NCBI RefSeq assembly: GCF_030864355.1
Contig: NC_083394.1
Location: 682,001-746,000 of the forward strand
DNA: 64,000 bases
Origin: Cutaneotrichosporon cavernicola
Taxonomy: Eukaryota > Basidiomycota > Tremellomycetes > Trichosporonales > Trichosporonaceae
Direction: 5' to 3'
This document shows positions 56,151 to 64,000 of this stretch, piece by piece. A model generated the notes under the pieces. That model ran no database searches, was not told the DNA's origin, and worked only from the letters and a program-made list of their open reading frames with translations. Every line of letters begins with the position of its first letter. Position 1 is the first letter of the stretch. Both the position numbers and the translations under genes were made by a program.

Positions 56151-57418
56151 ATGACCTCTGTAAGTCACCAGGTCATGAAAATGTCTGATGGTCCGTGCTG
56201 ACACCCAATCTAAACGGTCTGCACATGGCTCACTTGCATCTCGTCCACTTCCTCCACCGCCTCCATCTCGCACCGCCTGTCTCTATGTCTCCTTCTCTTT
56301 CCCAGCGCCCACAGATCGACAGCCTCCTCGAGCCTCGGCGACAGGTCGCACTCCCCGACTCACCACCCCTCACTCCCCCACAGTTCAAGGACCAGTTCGC
56401 CGCCTCTAGCAAAGACACAATGTCGTCGTGCCCCGCTCCCGCTCCACTCACTGTCTCTGAAGAATACAACCACGCCGAAGGCGGGCCCCTAAACCCAGAG
56501 GATATCCCGCGGCAGTCGGGACACGTTGGTCTCGGTCTCGGTTTCTCCACCAATGTCTCGACGGCCTACATGACGCGCAACAAGAACACGGCCAGCGACC
56601 TGCTTCGCGCTGTCAAGGGCGGCCCTCTGAGCGGCGTGTGGGTCCGTGTTCCCCGTCGCGTCCGCCCCATCCTCCTCGCCGCGACCTCGCTGGTGGCCAT
56701 CATGCTCATCTTCATCTCGCGCTCGGTCGCCGCACCACCCATCCCTCAATTTGCGGCACCCGCCGCTTTCCGCCGCAACTACGACCTGTACGGCATCAAC
56801 GATGAGCCCGAAGTCATCATCCACCGCCCACCACCTCCTCCTCCCTCGGCTGACGCATTGGTCTTCGAGACTCCTCGCGACGAGCTGCTGGCCTTGATCG
56901 CATTCATCACGGCGGCAACGGGTAACTCGCTCCCCCCGTCGGTCGACCCATCCGAGACGATTGACATGGACGTCCTCGTCGGCTTTGATCCCGCCGCTCC
57001 TGGGGCGGCAAACGACCTCGAGTTCCTCAAGGACGAGGTCATTGCGCAACACCCGCTCGTGTTGTTCGGCCGGATGCGCGACCCATGGCACCAGGAGCTC
57101 GTGCGCGCTCTTGAGGAGTGGGTAATTGTCCCCACACCCTTAGTTGTCGAAGTCGACGAGCGCGGCGACACGGCCACCTTTGAGCCTGTTCTCGAACGTC
57201 TCCTCGGCACCAATGAACCCCAACTCGTGTTGGCTGGTATCTCGCTCGGGACAGCACAGGACGTCCTTGGTCTCGACAGCGATGAACTTCGCAAAAAGCT
57301 CGAAAAGACGGAACTAGTTAGCATGACCCTCGCGAAGAAGAAGAAGAAGCACGCGGCGCAGGCCGAGAAGGTACGCAACCACCGCGTCCTCCGGCCCCAG
57401 GGCATGGGTGATTACTGA
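56151..57418 (+). CDS. Membrane-anchored glutaredoxin-fold protein lacking active-site cysteines
   Basis: A 9-nt first exon (56151-56159, ATGACCTCT) and a 146-nt intron ending TCTTTCCCAG join in frame to a second exon at 56306-57418, giving 373 residues. A hydrophilic N-terminal part is followed by one hydrophobic span at about residues 125-141 (ILLAATSLVAIMLIFISRSV), a Pro-rich linker, and a glutaredoxin-like domain at about 252-336. The domain reads HPLVLFGRMRDPWHQELVRA, then VPTPLVVEVDERGD, LERLLGTNEPQLVLAGISLG and LDSDELRKKLE. This resembles the secretory-pathway glutaredoxins Grx6/Grx7, but the place of CPYC/CSYS holds MRDPW, so the catalytic Cys is gone. A KKKKKH tail follows. A redox role is therefore unlikely; a scaffold or binding role is inference. 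In-frame ATGs at 56225 and 56420 are alternative starts. Confidence 0.75.
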
Positions 57419-58735
57419 GCGGCAGCGACGCCAGCGCGGAGCATTGTAAACCATTGCGCCGTCACCTTCCCAAACTGTCCGACTGTCATTTGTCAAAATG
57501 CCAAAATGTCAAAAGTGTCACTTCATAATCGCCATTTTCACAACACATCTCACGACGCACCCGAGTCGCAAGTTCGCAAATTCACAATGCGCTGTTGTAA
57601 CACACCATACATATACTGCATATGCACCGTGCCGGTGGTTGGTAGAGGTAGACCTGGTGGCTACGCACGTGGGCGGCATGGGCTTGAGCATGGGCTGGAT
57701 CGGATCGTTCACGAGCCTCGCTGGCTACATTCATATCTCGCATCTCGCACCTGTGGTGTTTCACTGCGACGCGCTCCCGAAAAAGCACAGCATTGCGCAG
57801 CTGGAGTTTGAGGACGCGACGCGTCGTGATTCCGATATCGAGACGGGAGGCAGCCGAGCAAGTCCCTTTACTGCAGACTCGCCTTTACTCCACTTGCTCT
57901 ACCTGTATCACGATCGTTCCGCGATAAGCAAGTTGACCAATCTGGGGAGAAATTACGCAGCTGGTAGCTGATAGCGCCTGATAAGGGGCGGAACTCATCT
58001 CCGCTGATAGTCGGATGGTGAGGCCATGCGAGGTTGTTGCCGATCACCCGCTCCAGTCGATCCAGTTGGCCCAGTCCAGACTTGATCTACTTCAGATCTC
58101 TACAACTTCAGATAACCAAATTGTGCGGATCAGTTGATGAAACGGTATGAAAAGACATCTACATAAAGATCAATGAGGACCAACATGATCACCGTGATCA
58201 GTCGGTATCCATCAGTAGCGATTGCCACATCCGGCGTCATTATCAGAGTCCCCACTCAAATGAACCGGCCATCTCCGAAAATGACGTCGGCCATTTCCGA
58301 CTTTCGACTCGTGACCACGACTCAGAGACGTCGAGGAGTAACTGCAGGCCTGGGCCATAAGAGTTGGAGGAGGGGGGTCTCGTCATGTACGTCTGACGCA
58401 GACGCGTACTCCACCCGTCTCTGATGCATCTTGGATTTCGCTTCCACTCGTACTCTGGACTCCCGAGTCGGACGCCTTAGTCTCGAGTAGATGGAAGCTA
58501 TGTGTCCTCTTGACCCTCACGTTCGAAACGTATACATAACGTTGGTTCCAGGCGCTCTTGCGAACAACTGCGCTCGCCTCACTTACAATCCGACGCCCAC
58601 AACCCACCCCGCATCGGCTCCTACGCCGCGCTTCCCTCCCCACCCCGCATCCCGCATCGGCAGCCGGCATCGCACCCTCACTACACCGCACCGCACCCCC
58701 ACTACACCCCTCCCGTCCTCTCCCCTACCCATCCC
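57419..58735. other. Intergenic region
   Basis: About 1.3 kb. A TGTCAAAA-type near repeat lies at about 57485-57520 and a CCGCATC/CACCGCACC repeat at about 58610-58715 just before the next gene. No gene is supported. Confidence 0.45.
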
Positions 58736-61056
58736 ATGGCACCCCTACCAACTACACAAGTTGGCGTGCTCATGGGCGTCCGCCTAGCCGAGCCTATAGC
58801 CTACGTCGTCATCTTTCCGTTCATCAACGAGATGGTCGAGCACATGGGTGTGACGCACGATCCTAATCGAGTCGGGTTTTACTCTGGCCTAGTAGTGGGT
58901 CTCCACTCCCCTGTCCCTGACTGACACAAGGAATCGGCCTTTGCGTTTGTCCAGTTCTTCACGGTTTACCATTGGGCCAAGTTGTCAGATAACATTGGGC
59001 GCAAGCCCGTGATACTGTGCGGGTTGTTGGGCGTGGCGGTATCTATTGCTGGCTTGTGGGTATCCCCTTTGCAACTGGTCGGCTTTCCTTCCTCCTGTTG
59101 CGCCTCTCTTCCGTTGCTCACACCAGCGGACTAGCCACGTCCTTCTGGGCAGCCTTATTCCTCCGCTGCCTAGCAGGCGCATGGTCCGGCAATGTCGCCG
59201 TCATAAAAGCCTCCCTAGGCGATATAACAGACGACAGTAACGCAACCGACGCATTCGCGCTGTACGGGTTGACTTGGACGATCGGTGGAATCCTAGGCAA
59301 CGCGTTGGGCGGAGGACTCGCCCACCCCGCTGAATTATGGCCCGGCATCTTCCAAGCACCAGTATGGGCCAAACACCCCTACTTCCTCCGTAAGCCAACC
59401 TCGGAAAAACGCTCAAAACTCACCCTAGCATGTCTTGTGGCTGCCTCCACAACAGTTGTGGGCATCATATTCGCCGCGGCGATGTACACAGAGTCTCTGG
59501 ATGGCCTGGCCGGCACTTCTGAAGCAACCTTGGTCGGCGGCCTCACTGCGCTAGTGAAAGGAAAGAGGCGTCATACCAGGTCCATGTCGGCGTACTCGGA
59601 TATCAGTGATGCCGAGACGCTAGTCGACCCCAGAGACGGGGACATGGGTGGCGTGGGATTGGCCATGAAACGCCTCCATGATGAATACGAGGAAGAGGAG
59701 GAGTTGGTCGAGATGGGGATAAGGACCGAGTGGACGCTGAAGGAGTTGTTGAGAATTCGCCAAGTGAGAGTTGCCAACGGCGCGCTGTTCCTCAATTCGT
59801 TTGTCGCTGGTTCTTGGAGCGCCGTTAGCCTCCTCTTCTTCTACGACCGGCACAAGTACGTGCTTGATATGTGAGATGCGCAGCTGACACTAGCGGCTTG
59901 GGCATGTCCGTGAGTCTGGAATTGGAGGGTACAGGAACGCCATTTGTCGTGCTCGTGCACAAGGCGCAAGCGTAGCGAGCTCGCGAGTTCCGGTTTCCCG
60001 AGGTAGTTGGCGTCCGTCCGTGTCGGTGCCTAACGCGTGTCCCGTGTCGCGGAGCGAGTCACCTCGCATAGGCCGCAACTTGGCTTGGAAAACCTCCGAC
60101 TTGGATCAACCTCTTACATTCCTCGACCGTGCTTCCCCACGTCGCTCAGTGGTTGTGCTCTCTCCTCAACATTCACCCCTTGCTCCCTGCTCCCTGCTCC
60201 TTACACCAGCTGGGACGCTCACACCAGGCCTCGGCCATCGGTGCGGCCCTCGCCATCAACGGCGTGTGGACGATCGTGTGCCAGCTCGCTTTCCTCACTC
60301 GACTCCGACGGGCTCTAGGGCTCGCCCGCGCGTACCAGGTTCTCACGGCCGGCTGGCTGCCGGTATGGGCCCTCCTCCCCCTTCTCCGACCCCTCTTGGA
60401 GGCAGTCGAGGTGCCCGGCCCAGACGGGCTCTACCCAAAACAGCGGGGTTGGATTGTCAGCATCGCAGTCAACGTCTTCCTCTCGCTTGTAACGGTCGTC
60501 ACCATCAACACATCGTTGTTGATGGTCATTGTCAACGACAGTGCGCCGGACCGTACCGCCCTCGGGGGGGTCAACGGCATCAGCACCGCCGTAGGTAGCA
60601 TGGCGCGGGTCGTGGGGCCCAGCCTCGTTAGTGCGGTGAGTGTTGTGTTGGAGGCGGGGATTGTGGGGTTGATGGGGGGTAGTGGGGCAAGCGGGCGGAC
60701 GGATATCCGGAGGCGGAGAGTGGGGATGGGATGGCAGCAGGTTGATGTGGGGCTTGATGACACCGCGCTAAGCTCTTGCGCATATACGTACTGCAGACGC
60801 GCCTGTTTTGCGCTTTGCGCTTTGCGAAAGCGCGTCGTCATGGCGCGCAGTCCTCCTCCGGTTTCCGCAGATTAACAGTGGTCTGGCTGCCGGGCGGTAG
60901 CCGCCCAATTCAGTCGCTGACGCCAAGCTCTTCGCCATTTCCATGTCATCCAACGTGCTTGGCGGTCGCCTGTGGTGGGTTTTCATGGTGGTAGTGTCAG
61001 CGCTCAATCTTGCCGCGGCGTTCCGCGTGTCGGACAAGCGCGTATTACAAGTGTAG
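58736..61056 (+). CDS. MFS permease of the YCR023C / ZIFL type
   Basis: Major facilitator related to yeast YCR023C and plant ZIF-like carriers; probably a 12-span vacuolar or plasma-membrane proton antiporter with unknown substrate. The start ATG at 58736 gives MAPLPTTQVGVLMGVRLAEP and IAYVVIFPFINEMVEHMGVT, close to the family entry. Next exons read FAFVQFFTVYHWAKLSDNIG, RKPVILCGLLGVAVSIAGF, LFLRCLAGAWSGNVAVIKAS, LGDITDDSNATDAFALYGLT and a WPGIFQ-type loop. A small exon (NGLGMS, about 59894-59910), a 300-nt intron, and then ASAIGAALAINGVWTIVCQL follow. After a 290-nt intron the last exon is LFAISMSSNVLGGRLWWVFM to VSDKRVLQV, stop at 61054-61056. A large acidic loop lies at about 59590-59720. 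Confidence 0.82.
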
Positions 61057-62594
61057 TAGATATCAAGCTATCAAGCAAGATCCGAAGAATGTACCAAAGT
61101 AAAACAAGCACGAGATTGTCGTCGTCGGTACAGGCACACTCATTTACCGAGGTGGAGCTCACGTGGTTGCAGTTGAGCTGGGTCACGAGTCGCTGGGCTC
61201 AGGCCCCGGTTGTACCGGCACTTGCCGCAAGATGTTGGCGGTTGGCTCGTTGCCCTTGCCATCCCTGTAAATAGCCAGCCAGATCTCAGTAAACTCGGGC
61301 CAGACCACCCAGACCTCCCAAGCCTCTCCACCCACATGGTCGTGATCATTGCGAGGCCCCGGAGACCCGGAACACCTGTGACCCATGTTCAAGCGGGGTG
61401 AGGGGTGCGCGCTCACGAGGCGGCTGAGACACAAATCTGCGCCAAGGCCCTGGTGGCAATGTAAGCGGAACCATGATCCGCGAGCTGCGTAGCTGCGCAG
61501 ACGTTTTGAAGAAAGTGGCAGAGGATTACATGCATGCAGGAAGAATGACGGATGAAGCGCCTAAAGGGAGTGAAAGCGAAAGCCGACGATTGCCGGGTAT
61601 AGTAAGCCCGCAGTAGCCCGCCGTTGACTGTCTCTGTTCATTTTACAATAGATTGTTACACTAAGGTGGAGTGTGACTCGGGCTGACCCCGTGACCCATG
61701 AACCACTTGACCCACTCCATTACTCCAAATACCCTTACCCCCGCCAGGTCAACCGATAGAGGTATACAATATACAATCTTCCTTGGCCGCTTCATCCGAC
61801 AGCAACACAATACTCGTTAACTCGTTGTTCATTACCCATTGTCAACATAGCAACATCCTTTCCTCCTTCTTCTTTACGCAGTCCACTCGACTATTCGGCC
61901 TGTGCACTTACTCCACTCAACGGCCCCCCACGGCCCCGCAATCTCTCGAGCCTCAACCCCTCAAACCACTCTATCCAACCAACTTCCCTTGCCCCCTCCC
62001 TCCCCTACACGCGCACGCGCCTTTGGCCCCAGAGCCGCTCGGACCGGTCAAGTTGAGGATTGACGATCGATCCATCATCAAGGATCCACCGAGCGTAACA
62101 AACCACAAGGACACAAGCCCCTTTTACCCCTCGTGCCCCGCATCGCGCATCGTCCCCTCCTCTCAATCGTCTCTCGAACCCAACACAGTCGTCATCCTCC
62201 CCTTCATCCCCTCATCCCTCTCTACATCTACTCGGATCACCTTCCTCGTCTCTCTCTTTCACAGCCATACCCTCGTTTCCTCGACACCCGCTGCGTCCGC
62301 ACGCGCGAAACCTCTCGCACCTCCAGACAACCGCGCACATGTCTTTTGTTCCCAGAACATAGCCCATTGGACACTTGTCCACACTCAACGCAGCTGCTTA
62401 CCTAGTCGCCGCTGCAGCCGTTGTCAGAGCAACTTCCGCATAATCTCTTCCGCCTGCAGACTGCAACACAGTCGACGAGGGCAAGGCCCACAGCGGCGGA
62501 TAACCGCACCCCTTCCCTGCGCCGCAGCTATACGCTGCGAACCCCTTCGTCAACGCGGTCGACCACCGGGCTATTGACAGTACCACCGACGAAA
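61057..62594. other. Intergenic region and long pyrimidine-rich leader
   Basis: Between the permease and the DUF1752 gene. The last 800 bp are C/T-rich with TATACAATATACAATC at about 61762 and then long CCTC/CACAC strings, consistent with a long 5' leader of the next gene. Open frames here are low-complexity and without family-like sequence. Confidence 0.45.
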
Positions 62595-64000
62595 ATGACG
62601 CGGTCCCCGATCTACACCGCAGCTGTCGGTCTCGGCCCACATACTAATGACCGTCCAGCGCCGCTCCCAACTCCACCCCTTACACAACGCGGATCTTCAC
62701 CTTCCCCGTCGGAACGTGCGGGCCGCAAGGCCGCTCCACTCTTTACTCTCTCCGCAACGGTGCTCCCTCTATCCGACCAACCACCAGAAGAGGAAGACAT
62801 CTCTAGTATCTGGAATGGTACGTCTGAGACTTCAGCCCGAGCTTTTCTCGAATCCCTCTTCCCCCATGCTGGAGGCTTAGCCCCTGGGCACTCACGTCCA
62901 CCTGACCGTGGACCACTCATCGCATTCCACCGCTTGGTCGTGTACTGACCGCCCCAGTCGTCTCGCGTGCAGCCGACGTAGTCAAGGATAGCGAGCGCCT
63001 TGAAAACCTTGCATGGAGGTGAGTGACCTTGGGCAATTCGCGTGCCTGGGTTGGCAGAGCGGAAGTCGAGTAGTGCTCCTTACTTACCCGATTCACAGGC
63101 ACTGGAGCGACGTCCGAGTACGCCGTCGCCGCTCGTCCGCGTCAACAGACACGGCGTCGAGTGCCTCCGTTCACACCCCCGTCGACCAACCCTACCTCCA
63201 CCACAGACAAAGTTCCGAGAATCGCCGCTCCTTTGCCAATAAGCTACAGTTGTTGGTCGAGGAGGACTCTTTCAAGGACTGGATAGAAGATGCCCGCGAG
63301 AACGCGGCTGCCACGGACGAGTCCCCACGACACGCACCTCAGCTCGCGCTCCCTGACACACCCACTCCCAACCTCGAGATTCGGCTAGTGGAGCCCACAC
63401 CAGTGCCGAGCCGTGTCGGCTCGCTCGGCGGCAGCGTGGGCGGAAGCACGCCATTCACAAAGTCTGTGGCGCAGCTGGCAGTGCGCGAAGAAGAGATTGA
63501 GGAGGAAGTCACGACCGCAGAGGACGATTCCCCCGAGATCCAGAGGATACGGAAGCGCTCTCCCAAGGGCGGCTTCTTCATTCACCAGAGCCCTGGTAAG
63601 GTCAGCGGAGCTTCGGACGGATCGTCCGAGGCTTCTGCTCCTCCTCCTGCCCCTATCGTTGCCGAAACGGAACCAGTTGCTCGGGTTGAACATCATCAAG
63701 CCGAAGCCAACGGTGGCCCGACGGACTCTTCGCAGTGGCGGAGCTCGGCAGAATCATCGTCGGCCGTCGTCATGAAGAAGAAGGAGCCACGTCGGCCTGT
63801 GTCCATGGCCACGATGCGCGGTAGATTCCAAGCCGAGAAGAGACTCGCGGTCCAGGCTATCACCGCTCGGAAGAAGTTGGAGCAACAGCAGGCCGGAACC
63901 GCGCCCGAGGATGACGATGACGATGACTCGGATTGGGAGGACGACGACGATGAGACGGCGGCTGGGAGCACAAGACCGACAGATGCTGAGGACGACGACG
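62595..64000 (+). CDS. DUF1752 (AreA/Mks1 N-domain-like) regulatory protein, partial
   Basis: Runs off the right edge. The start ATG at 62595 gives MTRSPIYTAAVGLGPHTNDR. Splicing yields EEEDISSIWNVVSRAADVVK then DSERLENLAWRHWSDVRVRR, the DUF1752 motif (R-L-E-N-L-S/A-W-R-x-W) found at the N terminus of AreA-type GATA factors and in Mks1-like regulators of nitrogen and carbon signalling. Later segments are FANKLQLLVEEDSFKDWIED, KRSPKGGFFIHQSPGKVSG, MATMRGRFQAEKRLAVQAIT, then an acidic SDWEDDDDE stretch, as in DUF3295-type proteins. No GATA finger appears before the edge, so which of these relatives it is cannot be decided. The two introns are 62818-62956 and about 63021-63099. Confidence 0.7.

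Noticed and set aside
61783..62577. 264-codon plus-strand frame upstream of the DUF1752 gene
   Set aside because: Begins at a non-ATG codon and reads Pro/Ser/Thr-rich leader sequence; the better start is the ATG at 62595.

Overview
This window looks like a chromosomal piece of a basidiomycete yeast or yeast-like fungus, most likely Tremellomycetes and plausibly Trichosporonales. The reasons are very intron-dense genes with tiny introns (about 30-60 nt), GT..AG boundaries with a CTRAC branch site a few bases before the AG, GC-rich coding DNA, closely packed genes on both strands, and typical basidiomycete Zn2Cys6 regulators. I see no bacterial operons, rRNA, tRNA, CRISPR array or intact transposon. 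Because introns fragment the reading frames, most gene models were rebuilt by joining exons by eye. Exon sums were checked for frame in several genes (SEC62, BIO2, the Yippee gene, ALD, the GRX-like gene and most of the sugar transporter).

Layout. 0-12 kb: the 5' part of TOR kinase (minus, runs off the left edge) is head-to-head with RPC34 of RNA polymerase III. Then come a sugar transporter built from micro-exons, SEC62, a CstF64/Rna15 homologue (minus) and a small coiled-coil protein. 12-23 kb: a His-rich zinc-cluster-like protein (minus), a Yippee protein, a carboxymuconolactone decarboxylase-family protein (minus), an Ada-type metal-binding miniprotein, a vacuolar amino-acid transporter and a DHA1 drug/polyamine antiporter (minus). 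24-31 kb: biotin synthase, a Tos4/Plm2-like FHA protein, an ACT-domain protein (minus) and the spliceosomal protein RED (minus). 32-37 kb: a highly expressed-looking aldehyde dehydrogenase and aspartate aminotransferase (minus). 37-40 kb: gene-poor DNA with a decamer minisatellite and coding-like debris. 40-46 kb: a Zn2Cys6 regulator (minus) divergent from a FAAH-type amidase. 46-50 kb: a 4 kb stretch without a convincing gene. 50-64 kb: a second large Zn2Cys6 regulator, a membrane-anchored glutaredoxin-fold protein lacking catalytic cysteines, a YCR023C-type MFS permease, and the start of a DUF1752 (AreA/Mks1 N-domain-like) protein running off the right edge.

Functional themes. The genes are mostly unrelated housekeeping, transport and metabolic genes rather than one cluster. 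A nutrient-signalling theme recurs (TOR beside an RNA polymerase III subunit, vacuolar amino-acid transport, an ACT amino-acid-binding protein, a DUF1752 protein), but co-location alone is weak evidence. The most distinctive signal is gene architecture: internal exons of 5, 7, 8, 10, 11 and 12 nt, 9-nt initiating exons, and introns down to about 29-36 nt.
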